The notes under the pieces: model-generated | The model's input: only the letters and a program-made list of their open reading frames with translations | Told to the model about the DNA's origin: nothing | Database searches by the model: none | Shown: in pieces, positions 8,432 to 16,469 of the stretch | Numbering within the stretch: the first letter of the stretch is position 1 | Layout of the letters: each line of letters starts with the position of its first letter | Assembly (NCBI RefSeq): GCF_000214375.1 | Contig: NC_015578.1 | Coordinates: 310,001 to 374,000 of the forward strand | From: Treponema primitia ZAS-2 | GTDB taxonomy: Bacteria; Spirochaetota; Spirochaetia; Treponematales; Breznakiellaceae | Reading direction: 5' to 3' | DNA: 64,000 nt | Translations under genes and position numbers: made by a program

Positions 8432-8941
8432 TTATATTTTGCACAGGAGGTGGTTCCCGAACTCCATTGCCCCGTTTTGTATTATATCACGCCAGCTTTT
8501 TTCATCCCCGGTTATTGGATTTTCAATCCAGTATTTTTCGTCCCAGTCAAGAAGCGCTATTACTTCGTTGGCAGGTTTATTGGCATTTACGGAATTCTCA
8601 AAAAATACGCCGCAAACATTATAGAACCGCTTCTTCAACTCCCCGATCATTTGTTCAATATCGGGTTGAACTAAATGGGAGGATAAAATACAGGCATCCG
8701 CTTCTTTAAAATGGGAACTGAAAAAGTCAGGTACGGATTGATACTCTTTTTCCTGGAAACTCCGGTTCATCAGCGAGATTGTCTTGATATTATTATTGCC
8801 AATGCGTATACGGATATCAAATGTCAGATTACAATCAAGATGTTGATATCTGTTAAAGGCAACAAACCGTATTAGCTCCTTTTGGAATGTAGTTTTTCCT
8901 GTATAGTCATCGCCAATTAATATGTATGCCCATTTTATCAT
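8432..8941 (-). CDS. Small P-loop protein of unknown function
   Basis: A 169-residue protein starting MIKWAYILIGDD. GDDYTGKTT near the N-terminus is a Walker A (P-loop) motif, so nucleotide binding is likely; the size and single domain recall small GTPases, but I cannot point to convincing G2-G5 motifs (LSSHL and FFENS are in plausible places). I chose the ATG at 8941 because GGAGGAAAACC lies directly upstream; longer frames would run into the LRR gene. It sits between the LRR lipoprotein gene and the LPP20-like gene, all on the same strand. Confidence 0.65.
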   Translation of the reverse strand: MIKWAYILIGDDYTGKTTFQKELIRFVAFNRYQHLDCNLTFDIRIRIGNNNIKTISLMNRSFQEKEYQSVPDFFSSHFKEADACILSSHLVQPDIEQMIGELKKRFYNVCGVFFENSVNANKPANEVIALLDWDEKYWIENPITGDEKSWRDIIQNGAMEFGNHLLCKI

Positions 8942-9023
8942 GGTTTTCCTCCTGATATTTCTGAGTTTTTCAGCGCAGTAAATATACGTTGATTTCGTAT
9001 AACAGTTGCCCCCCCCTGTATTT

Positions 9024-11189
9024 TTATCGCCGAGTCCAATTCTTGCCATCATACGTGTAAGTCCCTGCACGTTTACCCTGCCTCTCATAAAAACCATCAA
9101 ATCCGGAAATTGAGTTGTTATATGCAAGATTAGTATCGAGTTTAACACCGCCTCCTATAGTCACGGTTGTCAATAGATTTCCGGCAAATGCTACGGCACC
9201 AATAGATGTAACGCTATTGGAGATGGTAATGCTGGTTAATTGATTTCTAGAAAATGCACCGCCTTCAATAGAAGTAATGCCATTAGGAATAATGACATCG
9301 GTTAATTTATTATTGGCAAATGCATTATTTTCAATAGAGGTAATACTATTAGGAATAATAACACTGGTCAATTTTCCGCCGTTTAATGCGCCGCTTCCAT
9401 ATAGGTTATACCCAATAGCGGTAATGCTATTGGGTATGGCGATACTGGTCACCTCTCTCAAGTTTAACTCATTCCAACTAATAGAAGTAACGGGTATACC
9501 ATCAATGCTTGACGGTATAGCAATGTCTTCTAAAGGACTGGAGTATCTTGTTATTTTTCCTCTTTCAAATCCAAATAACTTATTCCGTGCTGTCCTCGCT
9601 TCCGTCAAGAAATTACCCCGGGGTAACTGGAGATATTCTTCTTTGGTGGTAATCATGATATGACCATCTCTGCCTGCTGTTTCAGCGGCAATGCCGTCCA
9701 CACTGACCATTTTCATGGTTAATTTGTCGGTAATTAAATCAGCCTTGACTGCCGGGAAGAGTACTAAATTTGTAACAATCGGCTCTGGTATTATTGTCAA
9801 GGGGTTTATTAACCGTTTCTTCTCCCATCTTTTTCCTTCCTCAAGCTTTACATCAAAGAACCATCCATACGGCAAAATGATACTCTCTCTGCCTAGGCTA
9901 ATCCCCTTTTCATTCACCAGTTCTGCAACAATGGTAAAGGCGCTATGCCGTTTTGTAAAAAAATCTGCGCCCTGGGTTACTGTTTTAACCGGCCAGTCCG
10001 ACAAGCCCCAATCTCCGGTTTTGCCGGTAGCCTCTAAACCTACTTTTATAGTGTTTACCAATTTTTCCATGGTATCAAGCCATACAGTAGAAGCGGGAAG
10101 CAGCTCTATTTCAAAACTAATGGGGACAGTTTCATTGGCATAATTGACGGCGCCAGTCTGCAAATCCGTGGAGTATACCAAGTCATAGGGAACGGCGGGA
10201 GTTTTTACATAATTTCTTAAATAATTTTCCGTTTCCGTTAAACGCGTAAGCCATGCCCTGCGCCATGCAATATCGTTCCGGGTATTCTCTCCGATATTGC
10301 CGCTGGAGATATCCGCAGACATCACCGATGCCCGGCTTACCGCTTCGGACAAAGAAGGATCAATGGAGGCTGCCTGAAAGTAATAAGCCAGGGTCTCCAC
10401 CACCGTCCCGCTCTTTTGGGCGGTAATACCTTTGGCAAGGGCGGTTTCACCATTAATGGCCTGTTGGGCGCCGGCTCCGGTAAGTTCTTCCCTGCCTTTC
10501 GCGGTAAGCGCAACCCCCATTTGGGTAAGCAGGTCCAGGGAGGCTTTTTTTATGCCCGTGAAATTGTCCAGTTCTCCGGCTGTACAGGCGCCGGAATAGG
10601 ACGCCTTTGTTACGGCGCTTGCGGTATCGGTTATCTGTACCTGCAATGCAAAACCTGAGGCCGTTTTTGTCAGCGCCCCGGTCAGGACATAGCCCACATT
10701 GGCGATTTCCCCAATGTGGGAATAATCTTCTGCGCTCTTATAGATACCGCTTTCGGTTTCCGTAAGCACCTTTTCCAGGCTTTGCCGGTCCAGTACGGAT
10801 ATGGCGGAAAATTTGCTTAAATCCCCTACAAAAACGCCCTGTACCAGGGTGGGCAGGTATGCCTCGGCGACGGAGAGGTTCTTCCCTTCGGGAATCAATA
10901 TGGCAAGGCTGGTCCCCTTGCTGCCATCCCCGTCATAGTAGGGGTTTTGGGGTACAGGGGGCGGCGGTGGAACGGGGCTTGCATCCGGAAGCGGGGTGGC
11001 CTGCTGGGTTCCGTTTGCTGGCTGTGCAGGGGTGGGGGCCGAGGCTGCTTGCTGTGTTCTGTTTCCGGGCTGTACGGCGGCGGGAGTTGAGTCTGGGGCG
11101 GCCTGCTGTGCTGGTTTCTCTTTACCGCCCCCAGCGTAGAGGGTAAAAGCGGCGGATAAAAGCAGTGCAAGGATAATCAACTTTTTCAT
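9024..11189 (-). CDS. Lipoprotein with C-terminal BspA-type leucine-rich repeats
   Basis: A 721-residue exported protein. It starts with a signal peptide (MKKLIILALLLSAAFTLYAG) and a Pro/Ala/Gln-rich linker (~25-85). A ~120-residue domain follows with the look of CsgG/LpoB-type envelope proteins (LAILIPEGKNLS, FSAISVLDRQSLEKVL, ADVGYVLTG-like segment), then a long middle region. The last ~170 residues hold LRR_5 units (IPNSITSIENNAFANNKLT, VIIPNGITSIEGGAFSRN). Such LRRs occur in surface adhesins of oral and gut treponemes. The ATG at 11189 is preceded by GGAGGCATACT. Role at the cell surface is inferred. Confidence 0.75.
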   Translation of the reverse strand: MKKLIILALLLSAAFTLYAGGGKEKPAQQAAPDSTPAAVQPGNRTQQAASAPTPAQPANGTQQATPLPDASPVPPPPPVPQNPYYDGDGSKGTSLAILIPEGKNLSVAEAYLPTLVQGVFVGDLSKFSAISVLDRQSLEKVLTETESGIYKSAEDYSHIGEIANVGYVLTGALTKTASGFALQVQITDTASAVTKASYSGACTAGELDNFTGIKKASLDLLTQMGVALTAKGREELTGAGAQQAINGETALAKGITAQKSGTVVETLAYYFQAASIDPSLSEAVSRASVMSADISSGNIGENTRNDIAWRRAWLTRLTETENYLRNYVKTPAVPYDLVYSTDLQTGAVNYANETVPISFEIELLPASTVWLDTMEKLVNTIKVGLEATGKTGDWGLSDWPVKTVTQGADFFTKRHSAFTIVAELVNEKGISLGRESIILPYGWFFDVKLEEGKRWEKKRLINPLTIIPEPIVTNLVLFPAVKADLITDKLTMKMVSVDGIAAETAGRDGHIMITTKEEYLQLPRGNFLTEARTARNKLFGFERGKITRYSSPLEDIAIPSSIDGIPVTSISWNELNLREVTSIAIPNSITAIGYNLYGSGALNGGKLTSVIIPNSITSIENNAFANNKLTDVIIPNGITSIEGGAFSRNQLTSITISNSVTSIGAVAFAGNLLTTVTIGGGVKLDTNLAYNNSISGFDGFYERQGKRAGTYTYDGKNWTRR

Positions 11190-11262
11190 AGTATGCCTCC
11201 ATATATAAATTTTTGCCAAATAGTCATAAATTTATATACAAAACACATGACATAATGCCAAG

Positions 11263-11285
11263 TAGTCAATAATGATTTTTGACTA
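11263..11285. promoter_or_regulatory. Inverted repeat, candidate XRE operator
   Basis: TAGTCAA (11263-11269) and TTGACTA (11279-11285) form a perfect 7-bp inverted repeat, 14 bases before the XRE regulator start and 74 bases before the divergent LRR gene start. A related half-site TAGTCAT occurs at 11221. Position and symmetry suit binding by the neighbouring HTH protein. Confidence 0.4.
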
Positions 11286-11298
11286 ATAGATAGTAGGT

Positions 11299-11640
11299 AT
11301 GGCTTTGAAAGGGCTTTTTGTGGTAAACCTGAAAAAATTCAGAAAAGAGGAGGGCCTGTCCCAGGAGGCACTTGCCAAACGATGCGATGCTTCCGCCAAT
11401 CATATAGGGCAGATCGAGATGGGCCGGAGATTTCCTTCGATAGAATTAATAGAAAGGATCGCCGCAGTTCTGAAAGTGAAACCCTACCGCCTGTTTAAGG
11501 ATGAAACCGGGGAAGAGCCGGACGAAAACCGGGAAACCAGGGACTTTCTGGCAAATTTGCCGGATCGGGTTAGGCGGGTCCTTAAAACGCAGCTTCTGAC
11601 GGCAATTAGCGACGATATTGACGAGACATTGAAACCGTAA
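11299..11640 (+). CDS. XRE-family transcriptional regulator
   Basis: A 113-residue DNA-binding protein. Residues ~9-65 are a Cro/CI-type helix-turn-helix: LKKFRKEEGLSQEALAKRC, ASANHIGQIEMGRRFP, LIERIAAVLKVKPYRLF. The remaining ~45 residues are charged and may dimerise. It is transcribed away from the LRR lipoprotein gene across a 110-bp gap with an inverted repeat, so it could regulate itself and that gene. No strong ribosome-binding site is visible before the ATG. Confidence 0.85.
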   Translation: MALKGLFVVNLKKFRKEEGLSQEALAKRCDASANHIGQIEMGRRFPSIELIERIAAVLKVKPYRLFKDETGEEPDENRETRDFLANLPDRVRRVLKTQLLTAISDDIDETLKP

Positions 11641-11648
11641 ATCAAATT

Positions 11649-11822
11649 TTATGAAAAGACTTTTATAATTGCCTTAGCCAAGGGCTCTTTAATCTCGTTA
11701 TGCCGGGGAACTGCCTGCACGGCGCCTGTTTTATGGTTGACATACCAATCGTGATTCGCCCCATGCCGTTCAAGAACCGCTCCAAGTTTACTGATCTTTT
11801 TGATGAGATCGGCCCTTTTCAT
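11649..11822 (-). CDS. hicA: HicA-type mRNA interferase toxin
   Basis: A 57-residue frame (start 11822) with the features of HicA: N-terminal basic helix MKRADLIKKISKLGAVLERH, then GANHDWYVN in place of the usual G-S-H catalytic strand, and VPRHNEIKEPLAKAIIK at the end. HicA toxins have a double-stranded-RNA-binding fold and cleave mRNA. The start overlaps the stop of the antitoxin gene (ATGA), the usual hicBA coupling in the antitoxin-first order. The family is small, so length is normal. Confidence 0.8.
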   Translation of the reverse strand: MKRADLIKKISKLGAVLERHGANHDWYVNHKTGAVQAVPRHNEIKEPLAKAIIKVFS

Positions 11823-12025
11823 GCGGTTACTTTAATTTTTCCTGGATGTCGTATGTACGGAATAGTATTGGATTTTATATCATCATACAGTGATTTCAGC
11901 ATTTCTTCCAATTCTTCAAGGGTTTGCCCTTGAGTCTGATAATCCGGATAATCATTAAGATGGCCTATAAACCAAGCTTCGTACTGATAATAGGTATAAC
12001 CCAGTTCCACCTTTGTATCCTCCAT
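11819..12025 (-). CDS. hicB: HicB-type antitoxin
   Basis: A 68-residue protein matching the degenerate RNase-H-like core of HicB antitoxins: GYTYYQYEAWFIGHLNDYPDYQTQGQTLEELEEMLKSLYDDI. It is short compared with HicB proteins that carry a C-terminal HTH or RHH domain, so it likely lacks a DNA-binding part. Its stop codon overlaps the hicA start by the ATGA junction. It should bind and neutralise HicA. Start at the ATG of ATGGAGGATAC; the ribosome-binding site is weak. Confidence 0.8.
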   Translation of the reverse strand: MEDTKVELGYTYYQYEAWFIGHLNDYPDYQTQGQTLEELEEMLKSLYDDIKSNTIPYIRHPGKIKVTA

Positions 12026-12140
12026 GGTTATTTTAATATGTCATGGGCTTGATTACAAGATCATCGATTAGCACCGGGACCCTTTCTTTCCCGCCCCATT
12101 CCAATTATACTATGGATGATACTCAATTTTCGGAGGAAGT

Positions 12141-12983
12141 ATGGCTCATTGTGTAGTACCGGAAGCGGAAGCTATTCTGGACAAGGAATTTCCCGTTTTG
12201 GACAAGGGATTTATCCGCCTGGTGGATTATATGGGGGGGGACGAGCGGGTGGTGCAGTCCGCCCGGGTTTCCTACGGGGAGGGGACGAAAAGTTACCGGG
12301 AGGATGCGGGGCTCATCGACTACCTGCTGCGGAACCGGCATACCAGTCCCTTTGAACAGATTTCCCTTACCTTCCATGTAAAGATGCCCATTTTTATCGC
12401 CCGGCAATGGATACGCCACCGTATGGCCCGGCTCAACGAGATTTCCGGCCGTTATTCGGTGATGAAGGACGATTTTTACGTGCCTGGGCCGGAGGATGTG
12501 GCGCTCCAGAGTACGGACAACAAACAGGGCCGGGCGGAAACGGTTATTGAGCCGGCGAAGGTGGAACGGGTGCGGTCTTTCCTGGGTGAAGGGCAAAAAC
12601 ATGCCTACACCGAGTATACTTCCCTGATCGATCAGGGAATTGCCCGGGAAATTGCCCGGATCAACCTGCCCCTGTCCCTGTATACCGAAATTTACTGGAA
12701 TATTGACCTCCATAACCTGTTTCACTTCCTGGAACTGCGCCTGGGGGCTCATGCCCAGAAGGAAATCCGCCTTTATGCCCAAACCCTGCTGGAAATAACC
12801 AAAAAAGTGGTTCCCCGGTGTTGCGAGTCCTTTGAAAAACACCTCTTGGGAGGGATGAATTTCTCAAAAGAGGAATTTGCGGAGCTGAAGAAGCGGCTTG
12901 GACAGGGCGGGGAAAGCGGCCTGACCGGGAAAGCTTTAGAGCGCTTTGAGGAAAAACTCCGTTCCGGAGAAAATCATTCATAA
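12141..12983 (+). CDS. thyX: FAD-dependent thymidylate synthase
   Basis: A flavin-dependent thymidylate synthase that makes dTMP from dUMP using methylene-tetrahydrofolate and NADPH; it replaces ThyA, so the organism may not depend on DHFR for this step. The signature RHRMARLNEISGRYS (residues ~93-107) fits the ThyX RHRxxxxNxxSxRY motif, and RQARVSYGE-like and HTSPFEQ segments precede it. Length 280 residues. CGGAGGAAG sits before the ATG. It is followed at 21 bases by the nucleotidyltransferase, so read-through is possible. Confidence 0.93.
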   Translation: MAHCVVPEAEAILDKEFPVLDKGFIRLVDYMGGDERVVQSARVSYGEGTKSYREDAGLIDYLLRNRHTSPFEQISLTFHVKMPIFIARQWIRHRMARLNEISGRYSVMKDDFYVPGPEDVALQSTDNKQGRAETVIEPAKVERVRSFLGEGQKHAYTEYTSLIDQGIAREIARINLPLSLYTEIYWNIDLHNLFHFLELRLGAHAQKEIRLYAQTLLEITKKVVPRCCESFEKHLLGGMNFSKEEFAELKKRLGQGGESGLTGKALERFEEKLRSGENHS

Positions 12984-13004
12984 AAAATAAATAAGGAGCG
13001 TAAG

Positions 13005-13916
13005 ATGAAAGGACCAATTTTAGTGGTATTAGCTGCGGGCATGGGCAGCCGTTACGGCGGGCTCAAGCAAATGGACAAGATTGGCAAAAGCGGGGAAGTG
13101 CTCCTGGACTATTCGGTATTTGACGCCAAACGGGCGGGCTTTACCAAGGTGGTGTTTATTATTCGCCACGATATCGAAAAGGACTTCCGGGAAATTGTCC
13201 TCAGCCGGATCAAGGGCATTGAATGTGAGCTGGCTTTCCAGGAACTGGACAGCATCATCCCCTCGGATGTGCTGGAGGCAAGCCGGAAGGCCGGCCGGAC
13301 CAAGCCCTGGGGTACCGCCCACGCCCTGCTCTGTGCCCGGGATAAGATCGACGCCCCCTTCACGGTGCTTAACGCCGACGATTTTTATGGTAAAGAAGCC
13401 TTTGACGTCATCGGAAAATACCTGGCGGACCCCAATATCACTGACGGGGCCATCGTGCCCTACCGGTTGGAAATGACCCTCAGCCCTCAGGGCACCGTAA
13501 CCCGGGGGGTCTGCGAGGTGGTCAACGGCTATCTTGGGTCGGTGGATGAACTGAAGTCTATCGAAAAAAAGGACGGCGCAATTTTCAACACCGGCGCTGA
13601 CGGGAAGAAACAGCCTCTGGCGGCGGATACTCCGGTGTCCATGAATTTCTGGGGTTTTCCGGTGAGCATCTTCCCCAAACTGCAAAACTACTTTGACGAT
13701 TTCCTGAAAAGCTCCGGGGCCGAGCCTAAGAGTGAATGTTACCTGCCCCTGGCAGCGGATTGGTTTATCAAGAACAAGCATCTGAAAATCCGGGTCCTCA
13801 AGGCGAACTCTGAATGGTTCGGGGTAACCTATAAAGAGGACCGTGAATCCGCGGTGAACCGCATCGCCCAACTGGTTACACAAGGGGTCTACCCGGAATC
13901 GCTCTGGGGAGTGTAA
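13005..13916 (+). CDS. Sugar-phosphate nucleotidyltransferase
   Basis: A 303-residue enzyme of the GT-A/nucleotidyltransferase fold. The N-terminal signature VVLAAGMGSRYGGLKQMDKI (LAAGxGxR...Kxx, the nucleotide-binding loop) is clear, and NADDFYG at ~125 is the usual acidic metal site. It probably joins a sugar-1-phosphate to an NTP. Its stop overlaps the start of the adjacent NahK-like kinase (TAATG), so the two are translated together. A kinase making a sugar-1-phosphate next to a nucleotidyltransferase fits a salvage path for a hexose or N-acetylhexosamine; the exact sugar and nucleotide cannot be told from sequence alone. Confidence 0.85.
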   Translation: MKGPILVVLAAGMGSRYGGLKQMDKIGKSGEVLLDYSVFDAKRAGFTKVVFIIRHDIEKDFREIVLSRIKGIECELAFQELDSIIPSDVLEASRKAGRTKPWGTAHALLCARDKIDAPFTVLNADDFYGKEAFDVIGKYLADPNITDGAIVPYRLEMTLSPQGTVTRGVCEVVNGYLGSVDELKSIEKKDGAIFNTGADGKKQPLAADTPVSMNFWGFPVSIFPKLQNYFDDFLKSSGAEPKSECYLPLAADWFIKNKHLKIRVLKANSEWFGVTYKEDRESAVNRIAQLVTQGVYPESLWGV

Positions 13917-15046
13917 TGGCTGGGGATCGGCTTTCGCTCCTTACTGGGCTCCTGGATAAATTCGCCATCTACGGCGAATTTGAGTCTGCCGAGCCCTTTG
14001 GTTCGGGGCACATTAACGCTACTTTCAGGTCCCGGTGGAATCAGGCGGGGGTACCGGTGCGGTATCTGCACCAGCGGATAAACGAAAAGGTGTTTCTCCG
14101 CCCCCATGAGGTAATGGAAAACATACAGCGGGTCACCGCCCACATCACAGAAAAACTGCGGGGCGCCCCGGGCTGGAGCCGGCGGACCCTGACCCTGGTT
14201 CCCGGCCGGGACGGAAAGCCCTGGGTACGGGATGCTGAAGGGGGCTGGTGGCGGACCTACCTTTTTATCGAAGGTACCCACAGCCAGGAAGTGGTTTCCT
14301 CCCCCGGGGAAGCGGCTTTTCTGGGAAAAAGCATTGGGCATTTCCAGAAGCAGTTGGCGGACCTTGGAGGGGAGCGGCTTCACGAAGCTATCCCTGATTT
14401 TCATAACATGGAATATCGGTACCGCCGCTTTTACGAAGCTCTTGCCAGGGATACTGCGAACCGGGCCGGAGAGATCCCGGAAGAAATCGCCTTTATGCGT
14501 GAAAATGAGGACCGGGGATGTATCCTGATCCGGGCGCTTAGGGACGGCAGTATTCCTGAGCGGATCTGTCACAACGATACTAAACTGAACAATATTCTTA
14601 TCGACGATGTTGATTCCGAGGCCCTCTGTGTAGGGGACCTGGATACGGTGATGCCCGGAACCATCCTTTTTGATACCGGGGACCTGATCCGCACCGTAAC
14701 TACCCGGGCGGAGGAGGATGAGCGGGATCTTTCCCGGGTGGTCTTTGATCCGGAACTGTTTAAGTTTCTTATGGAAGGGTACCTTTCCGAGGCTGCAGAA
14801 TTTCTCACTGGCGAAGAACGGGGGCTCCTTGCAGAATCGGGCCGGACTATCACCCAGATCATGGGTCTGCGTTTTCTTACGGATTACCTTGAGGGGGATC
14901 AGTATTACCATATCGACCGGCCCGGGCATAACCTGGATCGCTGCCGTAATCAGATTGCCCTGATCCGGTCCATGGATTCTCGGTGGGGTGAGGCAGAGAG
15001 GATTATTAACAAGCTAGACTTTTCAGGAAGCGCCGGAGCTTCCTGA
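13916..15046 (+). CDS. NahK-like sugar 1-kinase (APH fold)
   Basis: A 376-residue phosphotransferase of the aminoglycoside-phosphotransferase/choline-kinase fold, most like N-acetylhexosamine 1-kinases. Visible are FGSGHINATF (nucleotide loop, ~residue 25), QRINEKVF, the catalytic loop RICHNDTKLNNILID (~215) and the metal-binding GDLDTVMPG (~238). It overlaps the nucleotidyltransferase by one base. Its last codons lie inside a strong hairpin terminator, so this pair is a unit separate from the transporter that follows. In bifidobacteria such kinases feed lacto-N-biose/galacto-N-biose breakdown; here the phosphorylase partner is not in the window. Confidence 0.8.
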   Translation: MAGDRLSLLTGLLDKFAIYGEFESAEPFGSGHINATFRSRWNQAGVPVRYLHQRINEKVFLRPHEVMENIQRVTAHITEKLRGAPGWSRRTLTLVPGRDGKPWVRDAEGGWWRTYLFIEGTHSQEVVSSPGEAAFLGKSIGHFQKQLADLGGERLHEAIPDFHNMEYRYRRFYEALARDTANRAGEIPEEIAFMRENEDRGCILIRALRDGSIPERICHNDTKLNNILIDDVDSEALCVGDLDTVMPGTILFDTGDLIRTVTTRAEEDERDLSRVVFDPELFKFLMEGYLSEAAEFLTGEERGLLAESGRTITQIMGLRFLTDYLEGDQYYHIDRPGHNLDRCRNQIALIRSMDSRWGEAERIINKLDFSGSAGAS

Positions 15047-15054
15047 AAATTTTT
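15020..15054 (+). terminator. Intrinsic terminator after the kinase gene
   Basis: TTTTCAGGAAGC (15020-15031) pairs perfectly with GCTTCCTGAAAA (15038-15049) over a 6-base loop, followed by five T residues. The stop codon of the kinase gene lies inside the second arm. Confidence 0.85.
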
Positions 15055-15075
15055 GCAGATATATTTTTCGGAATA

Positions 15076-15088
15076 TGGAAATTTTCCA
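15076..15088. promoter_or_regulatory. Candidate operator before the sugar ABC operon
   Basis: TGGAAA-T-TTTCCA is a perfect palindrome located ~40 bases upstream of the binding-protein gene, next to the segment TTAGTATAAAGGAA that could hold a -10 region. It is placed like a repressor site; the regulator is not in the window. Confidence 0.35.
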
Positions 15089-15128
15089 ATTTTCCGTTAG
15101 TATAAAGGAATAGCAGGAGGAATACGCT

Positions 15129-16397
15129 ATGAAACGAATTTTTGCAGGGGCAGCCCTGGCGGTCATTGGGGCCGCTCTTTTACTGACCGGATGTTCCAAG
15201 AAAGCCGACAGCGCCGATACGGTAAAGCTGGTGTACTGGTCCATGTGGAATCAAACCGAACCCCAGGCTCAGGCCATTGAAGAGGGGATTCGGGACTTCG
15301 AAAAGAAGAACCCCACCATTAAGGTGGAGATCAACTGGAACGGCCGGGAGATACGGAAGACCCTTCAACCCGCTCTGGACAATAACCAGACCATTGATAT
15401 CTGGGACGAAGACCTGGAACGGGTCATCAAAACCTGGGGCAGCTACTCTTTGAAACTGGACAGCTACCTGGACAAAACCTATCCCACCACGGAAGGCAAG
15501 GCTTATAAGGATGCGGTGATGGGTTCCCTGATCGATCTGTCCCGGTTCTACGCTTCCGACGGTGCGGTCTACGCCATTCCCTATCAGCCCTTTGTGTTTG
15601 CCTTTATGTACAATAAAGAACATTTCCAAAAGGCGGGAATTGCCTCGACTCCGAAAACCTGGGATGAACTGATAGTGGCCATGGGCAAACTCAAGGCCGC
15701 AGGTTTTGTGCCCATGACCATGGATGACGCTTACATGGATACCCTGCCGGGCTACTACCTGGCCCGTGCTAAGGGCTACCAGTGGGTGGAACAACTGGTG
15801 AACGATAACACCAATGCTCTCTGGAATGATCCTGCGGTACTGCAAATGGCCAAGGCCTTTGAAGCTATCGCCAAGGCCGGGTATGTCTCCAACACCGTTG
15901 CTGCCAACAAGTGGCCTGCGGGTCAGCAGGATGTGGCCGCAGGAACCGTGACCATGTACCTCAACGGGACTTGGCTGGTGAACGAGATCATGGGAACCAC
16001 TGGGCCGGAATTCCCCTGGGGCACCTTTGCCTTCCCCTCGGTACCTAATGGTGTGGATGACGGGACCGCCGCCAACTACGGCGCTCAGGCCTTCCAGGTT
16101 AACAAAAACAGCGCCAACCCTGAAGCGGCCTTTGCCCTGATCGCCCACCTGACCACCGGCGCCTGGGACAAGGAACTGGCCCAGCGTTCCTACGGGGTTC
16201 CCGTGGGGGGTACTACCGACTGGCCGGTCCAGCTGGCGGAAGCCAAGGCTATTTTCAATAACCTGAAGATCTGTTACCCCTGGGCTGGGGGTATTCAGGC
16301 CAATACAGACAAACTCCCGGTTATTGTGGAAAGCTTTACCCGGCTGCTCGGCGGTACCATTACTGCGGATCAGTTTGTGGCGACTATGAAGAGATAG
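15129..16397 (+). CDS. Sugar ABC transporter substrate-binding lipoprotein
   Basis: A 422-residue lipoprotein of the extracellular solute-binding family 1 (MalE-like). The lipobox is LLLTGCSKK at residue ~22. Family features: VYWSMWNQTEPQ early strand, IDIWDEDLERVIKTW, FMYNKEHFQKAGI, PKTWDELIVAMGKLKAAG, and LNGTWLVNE. It captures a sugar and hands it to the two permeases. AGGAGG precedes the ATG. A GC-rich hairpin separates it from the permease genes, which probably raises its level over them. No ATPase gene follows, so the system probably borrows a shared MsmK-type ATPase. Confidence 0.92.
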   Translation: MKRIFAGAALAVIGAALLLTGCSKKADSADTVKLVYWSMWNQTEPQAQAIEEGIRDFEKKNPTIKVEINWNGREIRKTLQPALDNNQTIDIWDEDLERVIKTWGSYSLKLDSYLDKTYPTTEGKAYKDAVMGSLIDLSRFYASDGAVYAIPYQPFVFAFMYNKEHFQKAGIASTPKTWDELIVAMGKLKAAGFVPMTMDDAYMDTLPGYYLARAKGYQWVEQLVNDNTNALWNDPAVLQMAKAFEAIAKAGYVSNTVAANKWPAGQQDVAAGTVTMYLNGTWLVNEIMGTTGPEFPWGTFAFPSVPNGVDDGTAANYGAQAFQVNKNSANPEAAFALIAHLTTGAWDKELAQRSYGVPVGGTTDWPVQLAEAKAIFNNLKICYPWAGGIQANTDKLPVIVESFTRLLGGTITADQFVATMKR

Positions 16398-16419
16398 GAC
16401 GTTTAATAATTGCAAACGG

Positions 16420-16447
16420 ATCGGGGGACGGTTCGCCGTTCCCCGAT
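16420..16447 (+). terminator. Hairpin between binding protein and permease genes
   Basis: ATCGGGGGACGG (16420-16431), TTCG loop, CCGTTCCCCGAT (16436-16447), one G-T wobble, followed by TTT. This is typical of intercistronic hairpins that partly stop transcription or protect the upstream mRNA, allowing more binding protein than permease. Confidence 0.65.
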
Positions 16448-16469
16448 TTTGATCCCCTGAAGAGGAACT

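Noticed and set aside
11221-11300. Phage attachment or integrase site near the XRE gene
   Set aside because: No integrase, no tRNA and no direct repeats; a short inverted repeat alone fits a regulator site.
12123-12842. A 239-residue open frame on the minus strand
   Set aside because: Antisense to thyX, which has the RHR motif; the open frame is a shadow of GC-biased third positions.
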